Positions 26,351 through 36,357 of a stretch of 64,000 nt of DNA are shown piece by piece. Position 1 is the stretch's first letter; each line of letters opens with the position of its first letter. Made by a program: the position numbers and the translations under genes. The notes under the pieces are model-generated. The model was given only the letters and a program-made list of their open reading frames with translations, searched no databases and was not told the DNA's origin. Source of the DNA: Pseudomonas serboccidentalis. Lineage in GTDB: Bacteria > Pseudomonadota > Gammaproteobacteria > Pseudomonadales > Pseudomonadaceae. Location of the stretch: assembly GCF_028830055.1 (NCBI RefSeq), contig NZ_CP101655.1, forward strand, positions 1,928,880 through 1,992,879, given 5' to 3'.

Positions 26351-29300
26351 TTCACCTCCAGGGTGCTCAGGCCATTACCTTGACGCTGCACCTGAATCTG
26401 TACCGGAATCCGTTCGTGCATTTCCTGTACGTGGGATATCACCGCAACCTTGCGCCCCTGTGCCTGCAAGCCGTCGAGAGCGTCCATGGCCAGTTGCAGG
26501 GATTCCGGGTCGAGGCTGCCGAAGCCTTCGTCGATGAACAGCGATTCGATCTTCAGCGTGCTCGACGCCATCGATGCCAGGCCCAGTGCCAGGGCCAGCG
26601 ACACCAGGAACGTCTCGCCGCCGGACAGCGAATGCACCGAGCGCAGTTCGTCGCCCATCTCGGTGTCCATCACCAGCAGGCCGAGCATGCTGCCGCCGCG
26701 TTTCAGGCGATAGCGTTTGACCAGCTGGCGCAACTGCACGTTGGCGTGATGCACCAGCAGGTCGAGGTTGTAGGCCTGAGCGATCTTGCGGAACGTGTCG
26801 CCGGTGGCCGAACCGATCAACGCATTCAACCGCGCCCAGCGCTGATACTCGGCATAGGCGTCGGCGATCTGCTGCGCCAGCGCCTGATTGGCGTGCTGCC
26901 GACGCTGGTCTTCAGCCTGTTCGGCGCGCAATTCGGCGCATTGTTGCTCGCTGAGGTTGAACTGGTTTTGCAGGTCGGCGAGGGCACTGGCGAGTTGTTC
27001 GGCATCGAGGTTGCCGTTGTGCTGCGCCTGATGATCAGCCAGACGCTGGTCACGTTCCTGCAGCAGCACCTTGGCCTGTTCGACGGATTTTTCGTTGTGC
27101 TGCAAGCGCTGACGCAGTTCGCTGACCTGCGCGTCGTCGACGCGCAGCAGGTCTTCGAGACCGCCGTCATCCAGCTCGGGATGACGCGCGCGCCAGTCGG
27201 CGATTTTGCCCGTCAGCTCGCGGTCTTCGCTTTCCAGGGACTGCTGTCGCTCCTGTTGCGCTTTCAACTCCGTAACGATCTGCACCAGTTGCGTGCGCAC
27301 GTTCTGCAGTTCTTGCGCGGTGCTTGTTTCGGCATTGCGCGCCTGCTCCACGGCCTGTTCCAGTTGCTGCTGCCAGTGCTCGGCGCTGCTGTGTTCGCCC
27401 AGCAGTTGCGCGAGTTTCGCCTGGCAGGCCTGTTGCTGCTCGGCCAGTGCGCTGAACTGCTGCTCGGCGCTTTGCAGCTGCTGCACGCGGCTGAGCTGGC
27501 GATCCTGTTCCTTCTCCAGCGTCTGCTGGCGTTGCTGCTGTTCGGCCAATTCTTCCTTGTGCTGATCGACTAGCGCCAGGCGCTCGGCAATCTGCCGGTC
27601 GAGCTGCATGAAGGTCGCCGCCGGCTCGACGCGCAAGGCTTCGAGGGTGTCGGCCGGCAGCAGGCTGGCGAACGCGCTGAGTTCTTCGTCGAGGCGCTGA
27701 CGGTCGCTGCTCAATTCGCGTTGTTGATTGCTCAGGTGCTGCGCCGCTTGCTGATGCGCGGTCTCGGCATTGCGCAGTTGCTGGGTCAGGCGTGCGGCAT
27801 CCTGTTGCAGGGTGAGCAGGGCGCTCTGGCGTTGTTCGTCCTGAGTGATGCTCTGGTTCAACTGATCGGTTTGTCGGGTCAGCCAGGCGTCGCGCTTGTC
27901 GGCGTCCTGATTGAACAAGGCCGTTGCCAGCGGATGCGCCTGCAGACTCGGCGCCAATGCCTGGAGCTGGGCGGTCAATTGTTCTTGCTGTTGCAGCAGC
28001 TCTTTCTGCCGAGCGATCACGCCACCGACATCGGCGCGCAGCTCGGTGAGTTTTTCCTTGAGCTGATCCACCGCTTGCTGCGCCGCGGCCTGCTCACTTT
28101 CATCGTGGCGACCCAGGCTTTGCAGCAACGCTTCAGGCTGGTGATACGGATGCTCATTGCTGCCGCAGACCGGGCACGGCTGATCATCCTGCAACTGCGC
28201 GCGCAGCTCTTCGACACTGGCGCTACGGGCCAGACGCTGGCGTTCAAGCAATTCACGGGTGACGTTGAGGGTTTGTTCGGCGACCGTCAGTTCGGCTTTG
28301 GTTTTCACCCCGTCCTGGGTCAGGCGCTCGCGTTCCTGTTGCGCGTCGAGCAGGCGCTGGTGCAGCTCGGCGCCGCGTTTTTCCAGCTCTTGCTGACTGG
28401 CCCAGAGCCGGGTCATGTCTTCAATGGCGCGCAGCTGTTTACGGTTGTCCTGCAACAGGTTGCCGAGGATACCGATCTGCTCGGCGACCGCATCCGGCTC
28501 GGCGCCGGCTTCTTTGAACAGCACTTCCAGTTGTTGTTTTTGCGTGGCCAGCGCCTCGGCGCTTTGCACCGCGTTCTGTTCGAGGCTGGCGAGTTCGGCC
28601 TGGCCCTTGTTCAGGCGATTGCCGATCAGCATCAGCTGTTGCAGGCGATCGCGGTAGGCATTCCACGCATCGCTCAGCGGCGCCAGATCGGCACTCTGTT
28701 CCAGCTCGGCCGCCATTTTCTGCAGACGTTCAGCGACCTCGGCCTGTTTCGCCTGCAACGCCTGAATGGCGCTCTGGCCTTGCGTGCAGGCCTGTTCGGC
28801 GGACTGGCGAGCCTCGGCGCTGAGGGCGGTGTCCTTGGCGAGGCGGGCGAGGGTGCTTTGCTCCTCGAATGCCTGACGCAGCAGCGGGGCGCTTTCGCTG
28901 TGTCGCTGCTGCGCTTCACTCAGGGCGACTTTCGCCGACTCGAGGGCCTGTTCCAGTTGCGTCTGGCGCTCGCCGAGTTCGCCGTATTGGCGGGTGTGCG
29001 CGGCAATCTGTGTAGCCAACGGGGTCAGTTGCGCATCGAGTTCGGACTTGCGTGCGAACTGGTGACGTTGCGGGGCGAGTTGTTCCAGGCGCGTCAGCTT
29101 CAGGCGTTCGCCGGCCAGACCTTCCCACTGCTGTTGCGCACTGTGCAGTTGCTCGGCAGCGGCTTGTTGCGCGTCCTGCAACTGGCGCAAATCCTTGAGC
29201 CAGCTGTGCTGTTGTTCCAGTTGCTTGAGCTGCGCCTGCTGCAATTTCAGCTGTTGCTGAGCGGTGTTGAAGCGTTCGTCCAGTTCGGCCCGCGCCTCGG

Positions 29301-29988
29301 GCGCCAGCGGGGTGACGCCGGTGGCCTGATCCTGCAGCAGCTTGTGCGCTTCGCGGGCCTCCTTGGTCTTGTCGAACGCGCGGCGGCCGAGACGGGTGTA
29401 GAGCGCCGTGTCGGTAAGTTTTTCCAGCAGTTCGCTACGGTCGTTGTCGTCGGCCTTGAGGAACGCGCTGAACTCGCTCTGGGCCAGCAGCACGGCGCGG
29501 GTGAACTGTTCGAAGTTCAGGCCCAGTGCGGTTTCGAGTTGGGTTTTGTATTCGCCTTTCTGACTGGCGAGCAGTTGATCCTGATCGATGTCGCGCAGGC
29601 TCTGGCGGCTGGCCTGCAACTTGCCGCCGGCCTTTTCCCGGGCGCGGTTGGCTTCCCAGCGTGCGCGATAACGACGGCCATCGACGCCGACAAAATCCAC
29701 TTCGGCATAACCTTCGCCGGTACCGCGGCGCAGCAAGGTGCGCGGGTCGCCAGTGGCGATTTCGCCGTCAGCGTCCGGAACCTTGGCGTCGCGGCCGGTG
29801 TTGTTCAGGCGCGGCACGGCGCCGAACAGCGCCAGGCACAGGGCATCGAGCAGGGTACTTTTGCCGGCCCCGGTCGGCCCGGTGATCGCGAACAGGCCGG
29901 CGCTGGCCAGCGGTTCGGCGGTGAAATCGATCTCGAACGGGCCGGCCAGCGAGGCGAGGTTCTTCAAGCGAATGGCGAGAATCTTCAT
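26347..29988 (-). CDS. sbcC: SbcC nuclease ATPase subunit
   Basis: A 1213-residue SMC/Rad50-like protein of the SbcCD complex, which cuts DNA hairpins and processes blocked double-strand ends. Walker A GPTGAGKS is at 37-44; long heptad-rich coiled-coil arms flank the zinc hook C605-P-V-C608; the ABC signature LSGGETF and Walker B LFIDEGFGSLD lie near the C-terminus. The Gln/Glu-rich coiled coils give long shadow ORFs on the other strand. The start overlaps the sbcD stop as ATGA. The many long palindromic REPINs in this genome are natural substrates for the complex. Confidence 0.97.
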   Translation of the reverse strand: MKILAIRLKNLASLAGPFEIDFTAEPLASAGLFAITGPTGAGKSTLLDALCLALFGAVPRLNNTGRDAKVPDADGEIATGDPRTLLRRGTGEGYAEVDFVGVDGRRYRARWEANRAREKAGGKLQASRQSLRDIDQDQLLASQKGEYKTQLETALGLNFEQFTRAVLLAQSEFSAFLKADDNDRSELLEKLTDTALYTRLGRRAFDKTKEAREAHKLLQDQATGVTPLAPEARAELDERFNTAQQQLKLQQAQLKQLEQQHSWLKDLRQLQDAQQAAAEQLHSAQQQWEGLAGERLKLTRLEQLAPQRHQFARKSELDAQLTPLATQIAAHTRQYGELGERQTQLEQALESAKVALSEAQQRHSESAPLLRQAFEEQSTLARLAKDTALSAEARQSAEQACTQGQSAIQALQAKQAEVAERLQKMAAELEQSADLAPLSDAWNAYRDRLQQLMLIGNRLNKGQAELASLEQNAVQSAEALATQKQQLEVLFKEAGAEPDAVAEQIGILGNLLQDNRKQLRAIEDMTRLWASQQELEKRGAELHQRLLDAQQERERLTQDGVKTKAELTVAEQTLNVTRELLERQRLARSASVEELRAQLQDDQPCPVCGSNEHPYHQPEALLQSLGRHDESEQAAAQQAVDQLKEKLTELRADVGGVIARQKELLQQQEQLTAQLQALAPSLQAHPLATALFNQDADKRDAWLTRQTDQLNQSITQDEQRQSALLTLQQDAARLTQQLRNAETAHQQAAQHLSNQQRELSSDRQRLDEELSAFASLLPADTLEALRVEPAATFMQLDRQIAERLALVDQHKEELAEQQQRQQTLEKEQDRQLSRVQQLQSAEQQFSALAEQQQACQAKLAQLLGEHSSAEHWQQQLEQAVEQARNAETSTAQELQNVRTQLVQIVTELKAQQERQQSLESEDRELTGKIADWRARHPELDDGGLEDLLRVDDAQVSELRQRLQHNEKSVEQAKVLLQERDQRLADHQAQHNGNLDAEQLASALADLQNQFNLSEQQCAELRAEQAEDQRRQHANQALAQQIADAYAEYQRWARLNALIGSATGDTFRKIAQAYNLDLLVHHANVQLRQLVKRYRLKRGGSMLGLLVMDTEMGDELRSVHSLSGGETFLVSLALALGLASMASSTLKIESLFIDEGFGSLDPESLQLAMDALDGLQAQGRKVAVISHVQEMHERIPVQIQVQRQGNGLSTLEVK

Positions 29989-31229
29989 GGCTGCTCGCCC
30001 TCCATCTGTACGTCTTGCAGCAGTTCGGCGAAGTCCTTGAGGGTCTGTTCATCGACCTCGTTGCCGTAGTTGTCGAGCCAGGCACGGCTGAACAGTTCCT
30101 GCGGGGTGAGTTGATCGAGTTCGATCAACGCGCTGCTGTCGTCACTGCCATCGGCACCCCGGTTGCCGGCGTACTCGGCGGCGATCCGCACCAGGCGCAC
30201 GGCTTTGCCTTGCAGGGCGTTTTCCACTTGATGGCGCAGGTCTGGCTGCGGCTCGTCGAGGGTCACGCGTACTTCCAGCCACGGCTGGCGCTGGGTTTCG
30301 GCGAGCAGATCGATGTTCGGCAGATCGGCCAGTTGCAGCAGGATCTCCGCCAGCGGTGCCGGGCCGATCCGTTGCAGGTTGACTGAGCGCGGGATCAGTT
30401 TCGGTTCGACGCTGACCAAGGTTTCGCCGTCGAGGGTGATGTCGAGAATCTGGTGTTGATAGCCGATCTCCGAGAACGACAGCGGGATCGGCGAGCCGCT
30501 GTAGCGAATGCGTTCTTCACCGTTGACCTTCTGCGGCTTGTGCAAATGGCCGAGGGCGACGTAACTGATGCTCGGCCCGAACAGACTGGCGGGCAGCGCT
30601 TCGGCATTGCCGATGATCAAGCTGCGCTCGGAGTCTTCCGAGACCGAGCCGCCGGCCATGTGCGCGTGGCTGATGGCAACCAGCGCCTGACCCGGCTGAC
30701 GCTTGGCGTTGGCCGCTTCGATCAGCCATTCGTGAACCTGACCGATGCCACGCAAATAGCTGTCGCCCAGATGCGCACCGGTCACTTCCGCCGGGCGCAG
30801 GAACGGCAGCGCCAGACACCAGGCAGCGATTTCGCCTTGGGCATTGGGCAGTGGCAGCAGCAGACGCTCGGCGTCGAGCTGGCCGTCATCCAGCCACAAC
30901 ACCCGGCCCAGCGCATGGGTACGCAAACGGCGCATCAACGGCGCCGGCAGTTCGACGCGCGAGCCCGAGTCGTGGTTGCCGGCGATCATCACGATGGTCA
31001 GCAATGGTTGTTGTTCGTGGGCGCTGACGATGAAATCGTAGAGGCGTTCCTGGGCTTTGACCGGCGGATTGACCGTGTCAAAGATGTCACCGGCAATCAG
31101 CAGCACATCCGGCTGCGCCAGTTGCAGTTGGCGCAGCAGCCATTCGAGAAAGCACGCATGCTCGAAATCGCGCTCCTGGCCGTGCAGGTTTTGCCCAAGG
31201 TGCCAGTCGGAGGTGTGGAACAGACGCAA
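29985..31229 (-). CDS. sbcD: SbcD exonuclease subunit
   Basis: A 414-residue Mre11-like phosphoesterase, the nuclease half of SbcCD. The metal-binding motifs are DWHLG near the N-terminus, AGDIFD, AGNHDSGSR, SHAHMAGG and LGHLHKPQ, as expected. The C-terminal part is the capping and SbcC-binding domain. First gene of sbcD-sbcC-GST. Confidence 0.97.
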   Translation of the reverse strand: MRLFHTSDWHLGQNLHGQERDFEHACFLEWLLRQLQLAQPDVLLIAGDIFDTVNPPVKAQERLYDFIVSAHEQQPLLTIVMIAGNHDSGSRVELPAPLMRRLRTHALGRVLWLDDGQLDAERLLLPLPNAQGEIAAWCLALPFLRPAEVTGAHLGDSYLRGIGQVHEWLIEAANAKRQPGQALVAISHAHMAGGSVSEDSERSLIIGNAEALPASLFGPSISYVALGHLHKPQKVNGEERIRYSGSPIPLSFSEIGYQHQILDITLDGETLVSVEPKLIPRSVNLQRIGPAPLAEILLQLADLPNIDLLAETQRQPWLEVRVTLDEPQPDLRHQVENALQGKAVRLVRIAAEYAGNRGADGSDDSSALIELDQLTPQELFSRAWLDNYGNEVDEQTLKDFAELLQDVQMEGEQP

Positions 31230-31330
31230 GGTGGACTCCGCTATAGAAACAGGTGATGGCCGCGGGAAAATGAGGGCGGCTAAAGAGGGGGGAGTTTACT
31301 GGCAAATGCGCGGGCTTGCCCAAAGGCTTG

Positions 31331-31417
31331 AAAGATCAAAAGATCGCAGCCTGCGGCAGCTCCTACAGGGTATACGGTTGTCCCGTGCAGGAGCGGCCGC
31401 AGGCTGCGATCTTTTGC
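31331..31417. repeat. REPIN, outside-in, GCAGCCTGCGGCAGCTCC type
   Basis: Arms AAGATCAAAAGATCGCAGCC and GAGCGGCCGCAGGCTGCGAT are inverted around about 20 bases. Lies between the sbcD promoter and the batD stop. Confidence 0.8.
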
Positions 31418-31420
31418 TTT

Positions 31421-33058
31421 TTACTTCGGGTAAAGCGGCGGCAGCCCGCTGTCACCCACCGGATCCTGTACTCGTTCGGCCGTCGGAATCGTGCGGATCG
31501 CCCGCCACAAATCCTCACCCTGCCAATGCTGGCCGGTCTCGCTGTACAGCGCGCCGTTGAGGCCGTCGAGGGCGTCGGACAACGGCACAAACCGCGCCGC
31601 CATGTCCGCCAGGGTTTCCGGCTGTTGACGGGCCCAGGCGTCCAGCGCCTGCCGCGTCGCTTGCGGATCGTTGGCCTGACTTGCGCGTTTGATGTCGTCC
31701 AGCAATGTGCGCGGGCTCGGGCCGGTTTGTGCGGCACGCAGGATCGCCGGTTGCCAGCGTGCGCGCCACCACAGGCCGAAGCCGAGCAGGGTGGTGCAAG
31801 CGAGGGTCAGGGTGCTGAGTTTCCACCACCACAGGGTGTCGCTGTCGACGCTGGCCGATTGCAGGGTGCCGGCCGGGGTGTCGACCTGCAGGCTCGGGTT
31901 GCTCGCCACTTGCAGGGTGCGCGCCGGCAGGCTGGTGTGTTCCAGGTGATCTTCGAAGGTGTTCCACCAGACCACGTCGACCGTCGGCAACTCGATCGAA
32001 CCGCTACGGCTGGGTACCAGCGCTTCGCGTTCTTCACGGCTGCCGATCAGGCCGCGCTCGCCGCTCTGGTTGCTCAACACCGGTTGATCCGGGTAGCGGC
32101 GCAGGCCGTTGGTTTCGGTGGCAGGCAGGGCGGGCAACTGTGAGCTGGCCAGGCCTTCGACTTTCAGGGTCAGGCTGCGGGTCAGCGAGTCACCGACCTG
32201 GGTGTGCTCCGGCTCCGGGTTCCAGCTTTCACTCAGGCTCAGGCTGCGTGCGGGCAGCCACGGCGCATCGGCGGGGTAGGTCAGCGGTTTCGGTTTGACC
32301 GTCAGCGGAATCTCGGCGGAACTGACGCGCAGCAGCTTGCCCGGTTTCGGGCCTTGTGCGGTCGCATCCTGAGTCGGTTGGGTGTCGACCAGCGTGGCGC
32401 TGAACGTCTGCGCGGCGATGCTCAGCAAACCGCTGTGCTGCGGGTAGATCGCATAGCGCATCTCGATCACGCCATGGCGCACGCCGTTGATGTCTTTCTC
32501 ATAGGTGCGCGTGTCGCCCAGTTGCTCGATCCGCGCATCGGCGATTTGCAGCGGGGACAGGCTGCTGTCGTCGTACAGCGACACTGAGTGGTAAATGCGC
32601 AGCGTCAGGATCGCCTGCGCCTGCACATACACGCTGGACTGGTCGAGGCTGGCCTCGATGAACACCGGGGCCGGGTTGTTTTTCTCTTCGCGGGTGTCGC
32701 TCTCGACCACTTGCACGGTGATCGGCTGGCTGTGCACGTCACCCAGTTGCAGCGGCGGAATGACCACGCTGCCGTTTTCTTTCGGCAGCAGGGTGATGAT
32801 CCAGCGCGTGGTGGCGCGGTTGTCGCCACTGAGGGTGTTCAACTGATTGACCTGGCGCGTGCCGCGCACCTCGAACAACGGCTCCAGCGGGGTCAGGTCG
32901 GGCTTGCCGAACTGCGTGACATCGCTGGTTTCGAGGGTGAGCTCGACCGTCTCGCCGGAGTTCAGGCGACTGCGATCCACGCTGGCCGTCAGCTCGGCCG
33001 CCTGGGCGGTGGCCGTGCAGATCAGCAGGGGCAGCAAGAGAGCGGTGAAGCGGGTCAT
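31421..33058 (-). CDS. batD: BatD-like membrane protein of the MoxR-Bat system
   Basis: A 545-residue envelope protein with a signal peptide (ending near TATAQAAE), tandem Ig-like beta domains in the periplasm, a transmembrane helix near residues 425-450 (TLTLACTTLLGFGLWW) and a cytoplasmic C-terminus. It matches BatD of the aerotolerance (bat) operons, thought to be scaffolds for the MoxR chaperone. The open frame reaches 33151, but the ATG at 33058 overlaps the upstream stop and gives a signal peptide. Last gene of the six-gene operon. Confidence 0.9.
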   Translation of the reverse strand: MTRFTALLLPLLICTATAQAAELTASVDRSRLNSGETVELTLETSDVTQFGKPDLTPLEPLFEVRGTRQVNQLNTLSGDNRATTRWIITLLPKENGSVVIPPLQLGDVHSQPITVQVVESDTREEKNNPAPVFIEASLDQSSVYVQAQAILTLRIYHSVSLYDDSSLSPLQIADARIEQLGDTRTYEKDINGVRHGVIEMRYAIYPQHSGLLSIAAQTFSATLVDTQPTQDATAQGPKPGKLLRVSSAEIPLTVKPKPLTYPADAPWLPARSLSLSESWNPEPEHTQVGDSLTRSLTLKVEGLASSQLPALPATETNGLRRYPDQPVLSNQSGERGLIGSREEREALVPSRSGSIELPTVDVVWWNTFEDHLEHTSLPARTLQVASNPSLQVDTPAGTLQSASVDSDTLWWWKLSTLTLACTTLLGFGLWWRARWQPAILRAAQTGPSPRTLLDDIKRASQANDPQATRQALDAWARQQPETLADMAARFVPLSDALDGLNGALYSETGQHWQGEDLWRAIRTIPTAERVQDPVGDSGLPPLYPK

Positions 33059-34791
33059 CGAGTTTTTTCCTGATCCTGATGTTGTTGCTGTTCGTACCAG
33101 AATTTGCGTCGCAGCAGTTCGCCCGGGTCGTCGGGGATCTTGCCCAGCCATTGTTCCAGAGCCTGACGTTGCTCGCCTTCGAGGTTGTCCTCGTTCGGGC
33201 GCAGCGTCGGCACGCTGTTCGTTTCTTGCGCCTCATCGCTGCCTGGCACTTCATTAGGCCCCGGTTGCGGCGGGCTGGTCGGCGGCGGTTCGCTGGCCGA
33301 CTCGCCGGGCTGAGCCTCGCTCGGGGTGTCGCCTTTGACTGCCGGTGGCGGTGCGGTCGCCGGTGGTGGTTCATCACCGGGCACGTTCGGTTGGGCCGAT
33401 GGTGTCTGCGGTTCTGCCGGCGGTGGGGCGTTCTTCTGCTTGAGCAGGTTCTCCACCAGGGCCTTGTTGGTCAGTGCCGGGCGCAAGTCCGGTTGCAGTT
33501 CCAGCGCCTGTTCATAGGCATCGATGGCCGCTTCCAGCTCACCACTTTTCGCCAGGGCGTTGCCACGATTGTAGTGGGCGCGGGCATCGCTGCCTTCGGC
33601 GAAACGCTGAGCGGCGCCACTGTAATCGCCGGCCTCATACAACGCCACCCCTTGCCACTGATGATCTTCAAAGTGTTCGGCGGCTTCGCCCGGGCGCTTC
33701 TGTTTGAGCAGGTGCAGGCCCTGTTGGTCGGGGCGCAGCCACAGGTCTTCGAAGTCGAAAGCGTAGCTTGGCTGCGGCAGGTACAACAGCAGCGGCAGAC
33801 AGAACAGCCAGCCACGCCGCCCGGCGCAGGCAGCCAGCAGCAACAGCGGCAACAACAGCCAGTAACCCTGATCGGCCCAGGTGTCGAGGCGCACGGTCTG
33901 GCCATCGTCACGCAGGCTGCGTGGGCCGTTGAGCAGGCCGAGGGCGCCGAGATCACCTTCGTCCAGGCGGGCAGGGTGGTATTCGCCGCCGACACTGGCG
34001 AGGAAGGCGCCGAGGCTCGGGCTGTCGAGTTGCGGCACGCGGATCGCGCCTTGTTCGTCCTTGAGGAAACTGCCGTCTTCCTGGGCAATCGGTGCACCTT
34101 CAGCGGTGCCGATGCCGAGCATCAGCAGTGGCGCCGATTGCTGGCTCAGGGCGCGGCGAATGCCTTGGCGTTCTTCTTCCGTCAGCGAGGAGCCGATCAG
34201 CAGAATCCGCCCCTGACCGAGCGCACCTTGCTTGAGCAACGCCAGCGCCTTGCTCACGCCGAGATCGGCGCGGTGGCCGCTTTCCGGCATCAGCGACGGT
34301 TTGAGCGCGTCGAGCAGATTGCGGCTGGTCGCCAGGTCATCCGACAGCGGCACCAGCGTGTGCGCGCTGCCGGCGTAGACGACGATCGCCGTCTGCGCAT
34401 CGCTGCGTGCCTGCAACAGATCGAACAGCTTGCGCCGGGCCTGTTCCAGGCGGGTGGGCGGTGAATCGGTGGCGAGCATTTCCGGGGTCAGCTCCAGCAC
34501 CACCACCAACGGATCGGCGGGTTTCTGGCTGGTCTGTTCGACCCGCTCCCAACTCGGCCCGAGCAGCGCGACGAGGGTCAGCAGCCATGCCACACCGAGG
34601 GCAACCCACGGCAGCTTGCTGTCGCGTCCGTTACCACCGCTGAGCAGCGTCGAGTGAAACGCCGGCGGCAGAATCATCTGCCAGCGCCCGGCGCGTTTCT
34701 GCCGATGCCAGAGTTGCCAGAGCAGCCAGCCCAGCAGTGGCAGCAACAACAGCCACCAGGGGCGGAACCAGTGCGGCCAGAGCGCGATCAT
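33055..34791 (-). CDS. batB: BatB-like protein: VWA domain fused to TPR region
   Basis: A 578-residue protein with N-terminal transmembrane helices (~12-26 and 62-79), a von Willebrand A domain (~95-290), another membrane helix near 310, tetratricopeptide repeats (~375-450: AHYNRGNALAKSGELEAAID, AYEQALELQPDLRPA) and a Pro-rich tail. The metal-site motif expected as DxSxS reads ELTPE (100-104), so this VWA domain probably does not bind Mg in the usual way, unlike BatA next to it. The TPR part corresponds to separate BatC proteins in other species. Confidence 0.9.
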   Translation of the reverse strand: MIALWPHWFRPWWLLLLPLLGWLLWQLWHRQKRAGRWQMILPPAFHSTLLSGGNGRDSKLPWVALGVAWLLTLVALLGPSWERVEQTSQKPADPLVVVLELTPEMLATDSPPTRLEQARRKLFDLLQARSDAQTAIVVYAGSAHTLVPLSDDLATSRNLLDALKPSLMPESGHRADLGVSKALALLKQGALGQGRILLIGSSLTEEERQGIRRALSQQSAPLLMLGIGTAEGAPIAQEDGSFLKDEQGAIRVPQLDSPSLGAFLASVGGEYHPARLDEGDLGALGLLNGPRSLRDDGQTVRLDTWADQGYWLLLPLLLLAACAGRRGWLFCLPLLLYLPQPSYAFDFEDLWLRPDQQGLHLLKQKRPGEAAEHFEDHQWQGVALYEAGDYSGAAQRFAEGSDARAHYNRGNALAKSGELEAAIDAYEQALELQPDLRPALTNKALVENLLKQKNAPPPAEPQTPSAQPNVPGDEPPPATAPPPAVKGDTPSEAQPGESASEPPPTSPPQPGPNEVPGSDEAQETNSVPTLRPNEDNLEGEQRQALEQWLGKIPDDPGELLRRKFWYEQQQHQDQEKTR

Positions 34792-35867
34792 CGGCGCCTC
34801 CGCAGACGCAGGCGTTTGAGGCGCTCGCGCCAGTCAGGCAGCGGACTTTGCAGATACAGCTCCTTGGTGAACAGGCGTTGCAGCGGGTTGTCCGGCCACA
34901 ATTCGCGGGCGACCAGCAACAGGCTCAGCAGCAGAGCAAACGCCAGCGGCCACTGATACAAGGCTTGCGCCGGACGCGCCTGCGTGGGTTGCTGGGTCAC
35001 CGGCTCCAGTTGATCGAGGGTGTCCTTGATCGCTTGCAGTTCCTTGCCATCGTGGGCGCGGAAGTATTGGCCGCCGGTGGCCTGCGCGATGGCCTTGAGT
35101 GCCGGTTCGTCGAGGTCCAGGCTCGGATTGACCCCGAGCAGGCCAGTGCTGCCACTGTCTTGCGGGTTGGCGCCGATGCCGATCGGGTAGATTTTCACCC
35201 CTTCGCTGGCGGCCAGTCTGGCGGCGGTCAGTGGATCGATTTCGCCGCCGTTGTTGGCGCCGTCGGTCACCAGAATCAGCACCCGGCTTTGCGCCGGGCG
35301 CATGCGCAGGCGTTTCAGCGCCAGGCCGATCGCGTCGCCAATGGCGGTGTTCTTGCCGGCGATGCCGATGCGCGCTTCATCGAGCCAGACGCGCACGGTG
35401 TGGCGGTCGAAGGTCAGCGGTGCCTGCAGGTACGCCTGACTGCCGAACAGGATCAGGCCAACCCGGTCGCCGTCGCGGCTTTCAAGGAAATCGCCGAGCA
35501 GGTGCTGCACCAGCGACAAGCGGCTGACGTCTTCGTCCTGCCACTGCATGTCGGGGAAATCCATCGAGCCGGACACGTCCACCGCCACCAGCAGATCGCG
35601 CCCGCTGGCGGCAATTGGCAACGGCTCACCCAGCCATTGCGGGCGAGCGGCGGCGCTCAGCAGCAACAGCCACAGCAGCATGAACGGCGCTTGCTGGCGC
35701 CATGCCGGCAGGTTGGCGCGGGCACGTCGCCGCGCCAGGCCTTCGAGGTCGGCCAGAAAACTCACGCGCAGCGCCGGCTCACCGCTGTCGGCCACCGGCA
35801 GCACCAGGCGCATCAGCCACGGCAGCGGCAACAGCAGAAAAATCCACGGCCAGGCGAACTCAAACAT
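34788..35867 (-). CDS. batA: BatA-like protein with intact VWA domain
   Basis: A 359-residue membrane protein with helices at ~5-25 and ~60-73, a VWA domain with an intact MIDAS (D97, S99, S101 in VAVDVSGSMD), the T of the TDGANNGG loop and a C-terminal membrane helix near 315-335. Part of the MoxR-associated stress complex at the inner membrane. Overlaps its neighbours by 4 and 8 bases. Confidence 0.92.
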   Translation of the reverse strand: MFEFAWPWIFLLLPLPWLMRLVLPVADSGEPALRVSFLADLEGLARRRARANLPAWRQQAPFMLLWLLLLSAAARPQWLGEPLPIAASGRDLLVAVDVSGSMDFPDMQWQDEDVSRLSLVQHLLGDFLESRDGDRVGLILFGSQAYLQAPLTFDRHTVRVWLDEARIGIAGKNTAIGDAIGLALKRLRMRPAQSRVLILVTDGANNGGEIDPLTAARLAASEGVKIYPIGIGANPQDSGSTGLLGVNPSLDLDEPALKAIAQATGGQYFRAHDGKELQAIKDTLDQLEPVTQQPTQARPAQALYQWPLAFALLLSLLLVARELWPDNPLQRLFTKELYLQSPLPDWRERLKRLRLRRRR

Positions 35868-36357
35868 GTTTGCGAATCCAGGTTTCGACGGCTTGGGTCA
35901 GGCCGGCGATGGCTTTGTCGTCGAGTTTGCATTCGGGTTTGTAGGCGCCTTCGACCAACACCATCCAGCGCGTCAGGCCGGCGGCCGGGCAGCGGTTGTC
36001 GAGAAACGCCAGCCATTTGCGGCCATTGAGCGTATGGCTCTGGCTGTAGGGGTAGTGGTTTCGGCACAGACGCTTGAGCAGGCCGTTGAGCTGTTGCAGC
36101 CAGGCCCCGGCCGGTGCGCCGTCGTAGGGTTTGGGCATCTGCGCCAGTTCGGCCAGCGCAGCGATGCGCACCGGGTCCAGCGGTTGCTCGGCGCGCACGA
36201 TCGGGCGCTTTCTGGTCGGTATGAACCGGCGCAAGCGCCACGCGGCGAACCCGAGCAGCGGCAGCAATAAAATCAGCAGCCACCACCCCGGCGCCGGCGG
36301 CCAGAAGTCGATCGGCGGTGGGGAAATCAGTGGCTGCAGTTGCTCGAGGCCGTTCAT
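35860..36357 (-). CDS. DUF4381 membrane protein
   Basis: A 165-residue protein with one strongly hydrophobic helix (~26-45, WWLLILLLPLLGFAAWRL) and a cytoplasmic helical domain ending WIRKHV. It matches DUF4381, always found between DUF58 and the VWA genes in Pseudomonas moxR operons. The function is unknown beyond membership in that complex. Confidence 0.9.
   Translation of the reverse strand: MNGLEQLQPLISPPPIDFWPPAPGWWLLILLLPLLGFAAWRLRRFIPTRKRPIVRAEQPLDPVRIAALAELAQMPKPYDGAPAGAWLQQLNGLLKRLCRNHYPYSQSHTLNGRKWLAFLDNRCPAAGLTRWMVLVEGAYKPECKLDDKAIAGLTQAVETWIRKHV

Noticed and set aside
27721..30069. A 782-codon plus-strand frame opposite sbcC
   Set aside because: Leu/Gln-rich shadow produced by the coiled-coil codons of SbcC.
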